Positions 37,670 through 45,903 of a stretch of 64,000 bases of DNA are shown here, in pieces; position 1 is the first letter of the stretch, and each line of letters starts with the position of its first letter. Under the pieces are notes generated by a model that did no database searches, was not told the origin of the DNA, and saw only the letters and a program-made list of their open reading frames with translations. The position numbers and the translations under genes are program-made. The stretch is from Methylobacterium sp. J-068 (lineage in GTDB: Bacteria; Pseudomonadota; Alphaproteobacteria; Rhizobiales; Beijerinckiaceae): contig NZ_JAKSXY010000046.1 in assembly GCF_022829445.1 (NCBI RefSeq), positions 36,816-100,815 of the forward strand, written 5' to 3'.

Positions 37670-37677
37670 CCAGGGCG

Positions 37678-37953
37678 ATGAACGCGCCGCGGTACGATCC
37701 CCTGAAGGACGCGGCCAACCGCGAGAAGCATCGGGTCTCGCTCACCCTCGGCGACCGGCTCTTCGAGGACGACGGCCACGTGATCGTTCCGTCCATCCGC
37801 GAGATCGACGGAGAGGAACGCTTCAAGGTGATCGGAGCGGTCGGCGGGAAGCTGTTCACGGGGGTCTTCGTGTGGCGGGGCGATCAGCCTCGCTTCATGT
37901 CGGTGAGAAGGAGCAACACGGGTGAAGAACGAGCCTATCGCGCTGCCTGCTGA
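37678..37953 (+). CDS. brnT: BrnT-family ribonuclease toxin
   Basis: A 91-aa protein with the BrnT layout: YDPLKDAANREKHRVSLTL at the N-terminus (in place of FEWDxxKAxxNxxKHGVSF), GEERFKVIGAVGGKLFTGVF in the centre and FMSVRRSNTGEERAYRAAC at the end. BrnT toxins are RelE-like RNases that stop translation. The antitoxin-like gene begins 32 bases before the toxin stop. An operator palindrome sits in the promoter. BrnT is usually paired with BrnA; here the partner is an XRE-like HTH protein. Confidence 0.85.
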   Translation: MNAPRYDPLKDAANREKHRVSLTLGDRLFEDDGHVIVPSIREIDGEERFKVIGAVGGKLFTGVFVWRGDQPRFMSVRRSNTGEERAYRAAC

Positions 37954-38200
37954 CCCGGACGACGCGCAGGATTTCGACGCATCGGCCGAAGCTCTGGACC
38001 GAGGCCATCGCGCCCGCCTGATCCGCATGACACGAACCGGGCTTGGCCTGTCGCAGGCCGAGTTCGCCAGCCGATTCCGGGTCCCGGTCGGCACCCTGCG
38101 CGACTGGGAGCAGGCGCGGGTCACCGCACCGGATTTCGCCATCGCCTATGTGCGGGTGATCGGCCGCTATCCGGACATGGTGGCGAAGGCGGTGGCCTGA
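37922..38200 (+). CDS. HTH antitoxin partner of BrnT
   Basis: A 92-aa protein starting at GTG. An acidic N-terminal part (ALPADPDDAQDFDASAEALD) is the probable toxin-binding region. A helix-turn-helix of XRE type follows (RTGLGLSQAEFASRFRVPVG, then TLRDWEQARVTAPDFA). It overlaps the toxin by 32 bases, which ties their expression. It would neutralise BrnT and repress the promoter through the palindrome at 37651-37665. This differs from canonical BrnA, which has a ribbon-helix-helix fold. Confidence 0.83.
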   Translation: MKNEPIALPADPDDAQDFDASAEALDRGHRARLIRMTRTGLGLSQAEFASRFRVPVGTLRDWEQARVTAPDFAIAYVRVIGRYPDMVAKAVA

Positions 38201-38222
38201 GCCTTCGGGGACGGCGAAGCGC

Positions 38223-39773
38223 CTACCGCCCCACCTTCAGGAACGCCTCCGCGCTGCGCAGGCTCAGCGCCATGATGGTCAGCGCCGGGTTGGCGGCGAG
38301 CGAACTCGGGAAGGTCGAGCCGTCGCAGATCCAGAGGTTGGGGACCTCGAAGCTGCGGCCGTAGGGGTCGACCACCGCCGTGTCGCCAGTCCGGCCCATG
38401 CGGCAGGTGCCGATGGTGTGGGCCACGCGCTCCAGGGTCCAGAGGTCCGTGGCCCCGGCGGCCTCCCAGAGGCGGTTGAGGAAGCGGGTGGCGTGGGCGT
38501 TGAGGCGCTCCTCGTTGCGGCCGTAGCCGAAGCTGATCGCGGCCTTGCGCATACCGAGCGCGTCGACCTCGTCGGACAGCGTCAGCACGTTGGCGTCGCA
38601 GGGCAGGGTCTCGCCGTTGATGCCAATGCCCGCCATGTGGTTGTAGCGCGCGAGCTGGTCGGCGAGCGCCTGGCCCCAGAGCTTGCGGCCCCGCGCCAGG
38701 GCGTTGGCGAAGGTCAGCGGCACCACCCCGAGGCTCTGCACGAGGTAGCCGCCCGCGAAATCCGCGTCCGCCGGCCGGATCATGTCCTCGGTGATCAGCG
38801 AGGAGGGGTAGCCCTTGTTCATCCGCATCTCGGGCGCGAAGGTGCCCCAGACCTGGGTGGCGACGTGGCCCATGTAGTTGCGCCCGACCTGCCCGCTGCC
38901 GTTGCAGAGGTCGAGGTGCAGCAGCAGGCGGGCGGATTCCACCGCGCCGGCGCAGAGGAAGACGTTGCGGCAGGGCTGGCGATGGTCGACGCCGCCCCGG
39001 CGGTAGATCACCGCCGTGACGCGGCCGTCCCGCGCCCGCTCGATGCCGTGGACGCGGGAATCCGGCCGGATCTCGGCGCCGTGGTGCAGGCCGAGCGGCA
39101 GGTAGGTCACGTCCATGCTGGTCTTGGCGCCGTTGCGGCAGCCCTGGTGGCAGTAGCCGCAGGCGATGCAGGCCGCGCGGGCCGGGCCATGCGCTTGCGC
39201 GAAGTCGCGCGAGACCACCGCCGCCGGCGCGTCGGCGCAGCGCACGCCGAGCGCCGCGCAGGCCCGCGCCATGGCCTCGGCCGGGGCGTTGCGGGCCACC
39301 GGCCCGAGAGGGTAGGCGCGGCCCGGATCCCAGGGGTAGGCCGCCGGCCCGGAGACGCCGATGAAGGCTTCGACCCGCTCGTAGAACGGCAGAAGCTCGG
39401 CGTGGTCGAGAGGCCAGTCGACACCCTGGCCGGTCTCGGTGTGGAGGCGCAGGTCGCGGGCATCGGCGCGCGGCGTGAAGGCACCCCAGTGCAGGGTCGA
39501 GCCGCCGACGCCCGTGCCGCTGTTGTTGCCCCCGAAGGCCTCCGGGGTGGAGCCGCCGCTGAGGCGCTCCTCCGTCCAGTAGATCTCGTCCGCGAGGGTC
39601 TCGTCGAAGGCGAAGTGCTTCGGGTCGAAGTTCGGCCCGGCCTCCAGGGCGACGCAGGAGAGGCCGGCCTCGGCCAGCCGCGCCAGCAGGGGCGCGCCGC
39701 CGGCCCCCGTGCCGATCACCACCGCGTCGACGGTCTCGGAGGTCGCGTGGCGCCGCATCGCATCGAGGTTCAT
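38223..39773 (-). CDS. GMC-family FAD-dependent oxidoreductase
   Basis: A 516-aa flavoprotein of the glucose-methanol-choline family. The FAD motif is [20 protein letters not shown]. The middle has [20 protein letters not shown] and a Cys-rich stretch [16 protein letters not shown]. The C-terminal block has [19 protein letters not shown] and [16 protein letters not shown]. The Cys-rich stretch marks the gluconate-dehydrogenase-like branch that uses a separate small subunit. Its ATG overlaps the stop of an upstream fusion gene (ATGA, 39770-39773) whose C-terminal half resembles that subunit. It probably oxidises an alcohol or sugar and passes electrons to a cytochrome; the substrate is not known. 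Confidence 0.93.
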   Translation of the reverse strand: MNLDAMRRHATSETVDAVVIGTGAGGAPLLARLAEAGLSCVALEAGPNFDPKHFAFDETLADEIYWTEERLSGGSTPEAFGGNNSGTGVGGSTLHWGAFTPRADARDLRLHTETGQGVDWPLDHAELLPFYERVEAFIGVSGPAAYPWDPGRAYPLGPVARNAPAEAMARACAALGVRCADAPAAVVSRDFAQAHGPARAACIACGYCHQGCRNGAKTSMDVTYLPLGLHHGAEIRPDSRVHGIERARDGRVTAVIYRRGGVDHRQPCRNVFLCAGAVESARLLLHLDLCNGSGQVGRNYMGHVATQVWGTFAPEMRMNKGYPSSLITEDMIRPADADFAGGYLVQSLGVVPLTFANALARGRKLWGQALADQLARYNHMAGIGINGETLPCDANVLTLSDEVDALGMRKAAISFGYGRNEERLNAHATRFLNRLWEAAGATDLWTLERVAHTIGTCRMGRTGDTAVVDPYGRSFEVPNLWICDGSTFPSSLAANPALTIMALSLRSAEAFLKVGR

Positions 39774-41188
39774 CGGGCAGTCTCCAGGCCAGTCTCCGGG
39801 GCGGCGCTCGGCTCCCAATCCTCGCGCTCGCCGATGCCGACGGCGTGGAAGCCGGGCAGGGGGAAGGTGTCGCCCCCGGCCCCGATGCCGCCGAAGTTCA
39901 TGCGCGCCAGCGCCACAGGATGGGCGAGGTAGGTGCGGGCGACGTCGGCGCGCAGGTCCTCGAACCAGAGGACCATCTGCTCGGCATCGAGGGCGCCCGC
40001 GACCTCGCCGGCCTCCAGGCTCCGGAGCAGGGCGTCCTGCGCCGCGCCGTCGAGGGTCACGAAGGGCTTCGCGTGGGACGCGCGCGCGGCGGCATCCAGG
40101 GTCCGGAGGGCGAGGCGATAGGCCTCCGCGTCCGGCGGCAGCCGGACGAAGCGCCAGCCGTCGCCGGCCCCGCTCGCCAGGCGGGCATCGATGCGGGCGG
40201 CGAGGTCGATGTGACCGGCGCCCTCCTGCGGCAGCACGCGGGCGCAGGCGGCGCGCAGGATCGCGAGGCCGACCGGATCGAGGGCCCGGGGCCGGTAGGC
40301 CGGATCGTCCGGTTCCGCCCGCGCCAGCAGGGCCGCGCGCAGGCGCGCATTCACCCGCTCCGACCGGATCAGCGCCGCGTAGGCCACCGGAATGACGGGC
40401 GCGGGCGCAATATCGTGCGCGGGTTCGGCGAGCAGCGTCAGCACGGCCTCGGCCACCGCCGCCGGATGCTCGATGGGAATGAGGTGGCCGACGCCCTCCA
40501 GGGTCGCCAGCCGGCCATGCGCGAGGTGCGGCAGGGTGAGGGCGGCCTGGGCCGGCGCGCCGAGATCGGCATCCTCCGAGCCCGCGAGGACGATCGCGGG
40601 CGTGCGCAGGATTCCGACGCGCGCGCTCCAATCCTCGCGGCTGCCCCGCGCGAGCCAGGCGGTCCAAGCCTCCGGGCGACAGCGCAGCACGTCCGCCACC
40701 GCCCCGGCCTTCAGGGCAGGCTCCAGGGGCGCCCCGACATTCGCGTCGACGAAGGCCTCAGCCTCCCGCGCACGGGTCGCCGCATCCGCGCCGATCCAGG
40801 CGATCATCGCCGCGCGCCTGTCGTCGGCCATCGGCTCGGGGGAGGGTGGGGAGCCCGCCAGGATCACGAGGCCGGCGAGCCCTTCGAGGCCCGGCGCGCC
40901 GTCCTCGGCCTCGCGGGCCAGCGCGAGGGCGACCTTGGCGCCCATGCTGTTGCCTGCCAGCAGCCAGCGCCGGGGCGCGGCCGCGCGGATGCGCGCCGCC
41001 ACGTCCGCCGCCATCGCGGCGACGTCCTGGCCGGCTGCAGCCGCCGCGCCGCCGAAGCCCGGCAGGTCCAGGCCGACGCAGGTCACGCGGCCGGCGAGGC
41101 GTTCGGCGACGCCCTCGAAGGCCCGCGCGCTCCCGCCGAGATAGTGCAGGCCGAAGAGAACCGGCCGGTCGGGCGTGTCGTCAATCAT
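39770..41188 (-). CDS. Fusion: alpha/beta hydrolase + gluconate 2-dehydrogenase subunit 3-like domain
   Basis: A 472-aa protein with two unrelated domains. Residues 1 to about 260 are an alpha/beta hydrolase: [20 protein letters not shown], nucleophile elbow GNSMGAK (Ser81) and [12 protein letters not shown] with the catalytic His. From about residue 275 to 465 the sequence resembles gluconate 2-dehydrogenase subunit 3: [39 protein letters not shown] and a final [20 protein letters not shown]. Subunit 3 normally is a small Tat-exported partner of the GMC flavoprotein. Here no Tat signal is seen, since the hydrolase is in front. The next gene is a GMC enzyme, coupled by ATGA. Confidence 0.87.
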   Translation of the reverse strand: MIDDTPDRPVLFGLHYLGGSARAFEGVAERLAGRVTCVGLDLPGFGGAAAAAGQDVAAMAADVAARIRAAAPRRWLLAGNSMGAKVALALAREAEDGAPGLEGLAGLVILAGSPPSPEPMADDRRAAMIAWIGADAATRAREAEAFVDANVGAPLEPALKAGAVADVLRCRPEAWTAWLARGSREDWSARVGILRTPAIVLAGSEDADLGAPAQAALTLPHLAHGRLATLEGVGHLIPIEHPAAVAEAVLTLLAEPAHDIAPAPVIPVAYAALIRSERVNARLRAALLARAEPDDPAYRPRALDPVGLAILRAACARVLPQEGAGHIDLAARIDARLASGAGDGWRFVRLPPDAEAYRLALRTLDAAARASHAKPFVTLDGAAQDALLRSLEAGEVAGALDAEQMVLWFEDLRADVARTYLAHPVALARMNFGGIGAGGDTFPLPGFHAVGIGEREDWEPSAAPETGLETAR

Positions 41189-41667
41189 TGCTGGGAAGTC
41201 GCGCGCGGCACGAACGCTTCAAGCCGGCCGCGACGCGGCGTTCGGCAGCAGCCCGGCATCCGGAACGATCCGGCGCATGGGTGAACGCCGGACGGCGAAA
41301 GCGTGGGGCCGAGCGGGTCCTGCCGGCGGCGTCCATCCCGGAGAGGGATCGCCTCGGATCCGGGCGGGCCGGTCGATCGGACAGCGGCCCGGAAAGAGCG
41401 CGCGCGCCGCGACACGCGAGAATTTCGGCGCCAACTCCGTAATCAAGAACATCCGCAGAACGAAATCAGCCACTGAGCGGCCGATTTCGATGACGATCCG
41501 CACACCGTTTCGTGGTCGATCACCGATTTCGGCTGGTGACGAGCCGATCCGAAATCCATTCATCCCTTCGGATATACTCGTGACGCTTCCGCATAAATCA
41601 CGAAGCAAAACCAAAAATACTTTTTGAATCTAGAGCAATACAAGCCCTCGCTTTGTCCGCAAGTGAC

Positions 41668-41697
41668 CCTCTCACTGTAACACAATCACGTGAGAGG
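41668..41697. promoter_or_regulatory. Inverted repeat in AT-rich leader
   Basis: CCTCTCAC (41668-41675) and GTGAGAGG (41690-41697) are perfect arms around a 14-base spacer, about 300 bp before the BLUF gene. No U-tract follows, so a regulator site is more likely than a terminator. Confidence 0.4.
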
Positions 41698-41865
41698 CAA
41701 GTCCGAACCCAGTCGAGCCGCTTGGTTTTAAAGTTCTTTAACCCAAGCTCTCGATCCTCGGGCACGAGCGTTCGACAGTTCACCCCCCCGACACTGACCG
41801 ATCCTCAGACGCCAGACGTGCCACGCAGAGCCCGAACGAGGCCGGATATCGTCCGATCCTCGGAG

Positions 41866-41921
41866 ACGCCACGACTTCCACGCGACGACTTCCACCCCAC
41901 GACTTGCACGCCGAAACTTGC
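41866..41921. repeat. Four tandem 14-bp repeats
   Basis: Units at 41866, 41880, 41894 and 41908 follow the pattern AC(G/C)C(C/G)ACGACTT(C/G)C, the last with two changes. A fifth partial copy starts at 41922. They end about 80 bp before the BLUF gene start, in its probable leader or promoter. Confidence 0.75.
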
Positions 41922-42000
41922 ACGCCGCGTCTCCTCCCCCTGCGCCAGGGGTATCTCGCATCGAACAGCATCCGAGATCGCCGAAAGTCACGATCCCGTC

Positions 42001-45000
42001 ATGAGCTCCCTTCATCGCCTGCTCTTCTGCAGCCGCCACGCGCCCGCGAACATCGGCGGCACCAGCGCCGCCGATGTCGCGGCGGTGATAGACAGTTGCC
42101 GTCGGCACAACGGGCCGGCCGGCATCACGGGCGTGCTCGCCCTGCACGGCACGGACTTCGCGCAGGTCCTCGAAGGTCCGGAAGCGGCGGTGGAGGAGAC
42201 GTTCGCCCGCATCGCACGAGATAGCCGGCATAACCAGATCGTGGTGCTCGCGCGCGGTCCCGTCGCCGAGCGCCGGTTTCCCGCCTCGCCGATGGCGTTC
42301 CTCGGACAGACGTCGCAAGGGCGCGACCTCCTCGACATCGTCCTGACGCGCAAGGCCGCCCGTTTCGCGACCATCGGCGCGGAAGTCCTCCTCCAGACCT
42401 TCCAGGCCGTCGCAGACACGGAGAGTGCCGTCGCAGACACGGAGAGCGCCGTCGCAGACACGGAGATGGCCGTCGCAGGGACCGAGAGTGCCGTCGCGCC
42501 ACCGGCCGTCGCACTGCCGGGCAACGCTCTCGAATGGGACGCCGTGGACGACATCTTCCTGATGATCGCATTCACGGCGGACGGCACCATCCTGCGCGAG
42601 AACGGCAACGTCCGGCGCGTATTCGGCTACGACGCCGGCGAATTGCCCGGCCGCGCCTACGACAGCCTCGTCGACCCGGCGGATCTCGGCCGGCTCGACG
42701 GCCTGTGGGCCAAGCTGCGGCGCGGCGAGACGGTCCGGGCCGACCGGCGCGGCATCCGCAAGGACGGGACCGAGATCTGGCTGCGCAGCACCTATCGCCC
42801 CCGCCGCGACGCAGGCGGGGTCCTGCGCGACGTCGTCGAGATCGCCACCGACTTCACCCAGCAACAGCTCCGCCAATCCGACGATCGCGGGCAGATCCTG
42901 GCGATCAACAAGGCCCAGGCGATCTGCCATTTCGGCCTCGACGGCACCATCCTGGACGCCAACCCGCTGTTCCTCGCGGCGATGGGGTACGCGCACGCGG
43001 ACCTCGTCGGGCACCACCACCGCCTGTTCGTCGAGCCCGCCACCGCCGCGAGTGCCGAGTACGCCGCGTTCTGGGCCGATCTCGCGGCCGGCCGCCACAG
43101 GTCGGGCGAGTACCGGCGCCTCGGCAGGAACGGCACCCCGGTCTGGCTGCAGGCGACGTACAACCCGATCCTGGACATGGGCGGACGCCCCTTCAAGATC
43201 GTGAAATACGCCACCGTCGTGACCCAAGCGAAGCTGCGGCAGGCGGATTACGCGTGGCAGATCGCGGCCATCCACAAGTCGCACGCCGTGATCACCTTCG
43301 ACATGAACGGCATCGTCCTCGACGCCAACGACAATTTCCTCGAGGCCGTGGGCTACGCCCTCGACGAGATCGTCGGGCATCACCACCGCAAGTTCGTCGA
43401 GCCGGCCCAGGCGCACAGCGCGGATTACGCCGCGTTCTGGCGGGATTTGTCGCGCGGGCGCCACCAGTCGGGCCAGTTCCGCCGGCGCGACAAGGCGGGC
43501 CGCGCGATCTGGCTCCAGGCCACCTACAACCCGATCTTCGACATGGACGGGAAGCCGATCAAGGTGGTGAAATACGCCACCGTGGTGACCGACGAGAAGC
43601 TGCGCCAGGCCGATCACCAGGGCCAGATCGCGGCCATCCACAAGGCGCAGGCGGTGATTTCGTTCGACCTGAACGGCATCGTCCTGGATGCCAACGACAA
43701 TTTCCTCGCCAGCCTGGGCTATCGGCTCTCCGAGGTGGTCGGCCGCCACCACAGCCTGTTCGTCGATCCGGACTACGCCGCGAGCCCGGACTACGCGGCC
43801 TTCTGGGCCGAACTCGCGGCGGGCCGGCACCAGGCGGGCGAGTATCGCCGCTACGGCCGCGACGGGCGCGACGTCTGGCTCCAGGCCAATTACAACCCGA
43901 TCTTCGACATGGAGGGCCGGCCCTTCCGGGTGGTGAAATACGCCACCGACGTCACCCTGGAGAAGGCGCGCCAGGCCGAGATCGACGGGCAGATCACCGC
44001 CATCGGCCTGTCGCAGGGCGTGATGACGCTCGGGCTCGACGGCACGATCATCGACGTCAACCCGCACTTCCTGGCCGCGATCGGCTACGCCCGCGCGGAG
44101 ATCGTCGGCCGCCATCACAGCCTGCTCGTCGAGCCCGGCCACGCCGAGTCCCGCGACTACGCCCAGTTCTGGGAGACCCTGCGGGTGGGCAACTTCCTGG
44201 CCGGGCGCTACCGGCGCCGGGGCAAGGACGGGCGCGAACTCTGGATCCAGGCCACCTACAGCCCGATCCTCGATCTCGAGGGCCGGCCGGCCAAGATCGT
44301 CAAGCTCGTGACGGACGTGACCTCCGACGTCGCCCTGGAGGCGGCCTACGAGGAGGCCAGGCAGATGGCCCAGCACGACGCGGCGACCGCTTTGCCGAAC
44401 CGGGTGCGGCTGGCCGCCTTCATGGCCGAGGCCCTGAGCGCGCCCGGCGCGTCCCTCACCGTGCTCTACCTCGACCTCGACGGCTTCAAGCCGATCAACG
44501 ACACCCACGGCCACCATGTCGGCGACCGCGTGCTGGGCGAGCTCGCCGAGCGGATGCGCCGGGCGCTGGCGCCCGGCCAGCTCGCCGCGCGGGTAGGCGG
44601 CGACGAGTTCGTCGTCGTCGCCCCCGAGCTTCCCGAGGACGCGATCGAGCCGTTCTGCCGGCGCCTCCTCGGCCTCGCGGCGGAGCCGTTCCGGCACGAG
44701 GCCGGCGAGGTCTGGGTCAGCCTGTCGATCGGCGTCGCGCAGGCGCCGGCCGACGGGACGACGCCCGAGACGCTGCTGCGCTGCGCGGACGCGGCTCTCT
44801 ACCGCTCGAAGCAGGCGGGCGGCGGCCAGATCAGCTTCCACGCCGCCACCCGGCACGACCGGCTCAGCGTCTACCGCACCCTGGTGGACGCGTTGCGGCG
44901 CGGGCTCGCCCAGGGCGAGCTGTTCCTGGACTTCCAGCCCCGGTTCGACACCCGCACCCGCACGATCCAGAGCGTCGAGGCCCTGGCCCGCTGGACCCAT

Positions 45001-45666
45001 CCCGAGCGCGGACGGATCAGCCCGGCGGACTTCATCCCCGTGGCCGAGCGCAGCGGCCTCATCATCCCCCTGGGCGCCTGGGTCCTGCGTTCCGCCTGCT
45101 TGGCCGCGAAGGCGTGGCCGGGGCTCGGCCTCTCGGTCAACGTCTCGCCCGTGCAGTTCACCCGCGACGACCTCGTGGAGACCGTGGCGGCGATCCTGGC
45201 CGAGACGGGGATGGACCCGAGGCGGCTCGAACTGGAGATCACCGAGGGCGCCCTGCAGCAGGATTCGGCGCGCGCGCGCGATGCCCTCCAGCGCCTGAAG
45301 AGCCTCGGCGTGCAACTGGCGATGGACGATTTCGGGACCGGCTACTCCTCCCTCAGCGCCCTGCGCAGCTTCCCCTTCGACGTCATCAAGATCGATCGCC
45401 AGTTCATCGCCGACATGGAGGACCGGCCCGGGGGCCGCGACGTGGTCCGGACCATCCTGAGCCTCGGCAAGGCCCTCGACATGTCCGTGACGGCCGAGGG
45501 CGTCGAGACCATCGAGCAGCTCACGATGCTGGTGGAGGACGGCTGCCCCCAGGTGCAGGGCTACCTGCTCGGGCGGCCGATGCCGGCCGCCGAGATCGCC
45601 GCCCTGGTCGAACGCGAGCGGGCGGCGGCGGAGCCGAGCCCGCCGGGCCGGCGCGACGCGGCCTGA
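42001..45666 (+). CDS. BLUF-PAS(x5)-GGDEF-EAL cyclic-di-GMP protein
   Basis: A 1221-aa cytosolic sensor with both cyclic-di-GMP synthase and phosphodiesterase domains. Residues 1-100 are a BLUF flavin domain (LHRLLFCSRHA, then GPAGITGVL and FAQVLEGPEAAVEE). A repeat linker covers 137-164. A PAS domain (179 to about 290) and four closely similar PAS repeats (about 296-780, each with a DANxxFL-like core and GHHH or GRHH) follow. The GGDEF motif is intact at 866-870 without an obvious RxxD inhibitory site. The EAL motif is intact at 993-995, with NVSP, EITEG, DDFGTGYSS, IKID, AEGVE and QGYLLGRP all present. The usual BLUF Tyr is Phe9. No strong ribosome site was seen. Confidence 0.93.
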   Translation: MSSLHRLLFCSRHAPANIGGTSAADVAAVIDSCRRHNGPAGITGVLALHGTDFAQVLEGPEAAVEETFARIARDSRHNQIVVLARGPVAERRFPASPMAFLGQTSQGRDLLDIVLTRKAARFATIGAEVLLQTFQAVADTESAVADTESAVADTEMAVAGTESAVAPPAVALPGNALEWDAVDDIFLMIAFTADGTILRENGNVRRVFGYDAGELPGRAYDSLVDPADLGRLDGLWAKLRRGETVRADRRGIRKDGTEIWLRSTYRPRRDAGGVLRDVVEIATDFTQQQLRQSDDRGQILAINKAQAICHFGLDGTILDANPLFLAAMGYAHADLVGHHHRLFVEPATAASAEYAAFWADLAAGRHRSGEYRRLGRNGTPVWLQATYNPILDMGGRPFKIVKYATVVTQAKLRQADYAWQIAAIHKSHAVITFDMNGIVLDANDNFLEAVGYALDEIVGHHHRKFVEPAQAHSADYAAFWRDLSRGRHQSGQFRRRDKAGRAIWLQATYNPIFDMDGKPIKVVKYATVVTDEKLRQADHQGQIAAIHKAQAVISFDLNGIVLDANDNFLASLGYRLSEVVGRHHSLFVDPDYAASPDYAAFWAELAAGRHQAGEYRRYGRDGRDVWLQANYNPIFDMEGRPFRVVKYATDVTLEKARQAEIDGQITAIGLSQGVMTLGLDGTIIDVNPHFLAAIGYARAEIVGRHHSLLVEPGHAESRDYAQFWETLRVGNFLAGRYRRRGKDGRELWIQATYSPILDLEGRPAKIVKLVTDVTSDVALEAAYEEARQMAQHDAATALPNRVRLAAFMAEALSAPGASLTVLYLDLDGFKPINDTHGHHVGDRVLGELAERMRRALAPGQLAARVGGDEFVVVAPELPEDAIEPFCRRLLGLAAEPFRHEAGEVWVSLSIGVAQAPADGTTPETLLRCADAALYRSKQAGGGQISFHAATRHDRLSVYRTLVDALRRGLAQGELFLDFQPRFDTRTRTIQSVEALARWTHPERGRISPADFIPVAERSGLIIPLGAWVLRSACLAAKAWPGLGLSVNVSPVQFTRDDLVETVAAILAETGMDPRRLELEITEGALQQDSARARDALQRLKSLGVQLAMDDFGTGYSSLSALRSFPFDVIKIDRQFIADMEDRPGGRDVVRTILSLGKALDMSVTAEGVETIEQLTMLVEDGCPQVQGYLLGRPMPAAEIAALVERERAAAEPSPPGRRDAA
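42409..42492 (+). repeat. Four in-frame 21-bp tandem repeats in the BLUF-PAS linker
   Basis: Units begin at 42409, 42430, 42451 and 42472, each starting GTCGCAG and coding V-A-D-T-E-x-A with small changes (third unit TEMA, fourth VAGTESA). The period of seven residues suits a coiled-coil heptad between the BLUF and first PAS domains. Copy number could vary by slippage without breaking the frame. Confidence 0.9.
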
Positions 45667-45684
45667 GCGGCGGCGAGGCCCCAG

Positions 45685-45712
45685 CCGTCGACGGTCTGCC
45701 GGCCGTCGACGG
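45685..45712. repeat. Two copies of palindrome CCGTCGACGG
   Basis: Identical 10-bp palindromes at 45685-45694 and 45703-45712, 18 bp apart, 19 bp after the GGDEF-EAL stop and about 190 bp before ilvE. They could pair into a hairpin as a transcript end, or be a protein site. A further repeated word AACGTTTG lies at 45727 and 45753. Confidence 0.45.
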
Positions 45713-45903
45713 TTCGCCAGTCCTCGAACGTTTGCATGAGGTTAGGGTGCGAAACGTTTGATCGCGCGCGGACAACGGCGTATCAGGACGCCAGCACGCG
45801 TCCCGTCGTCCGGTCCGCCGCGCGGTCCGCCCGTCCCCGGCGCCGCGGCGGGCGCCCCGAGCGTCCCTTGATTGATCCGGCGGGACGCAGGTAAGGACTG
45901 ACG

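Larger units (their letters stand above)
41189..42000. other. Long intergenic region upstream of the BLUF/GGDEF/EAL gene
   Basis: 812 bp without a supported gene. The left 270 bp are GC-rich. The part from about 41450 to 41780 is AT-rich and contains an inverted repeat. The right end holds four 14-bp tandem repeats (41866-41921). An open frame joins the following gene from 41653, but the BLUF domain begins only at 42001 and the upstream part does not look like protein. Confidence 0.55.

Noticed and set aside
41653..42000. Upstream extension of the BLUF protein by 116 codons
   Set aside because: The extension covers tandem DNA repeats and AT-rich leader with no protein-like pattern; the BLUF domain starts at the ATG at 42001.
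41728..45315. Open frame of 1195 codons opposite the BLUF/GGDEF/EAL gene
   Set aside because: Antisense shadow; the sense frame has intact domains and motifs.
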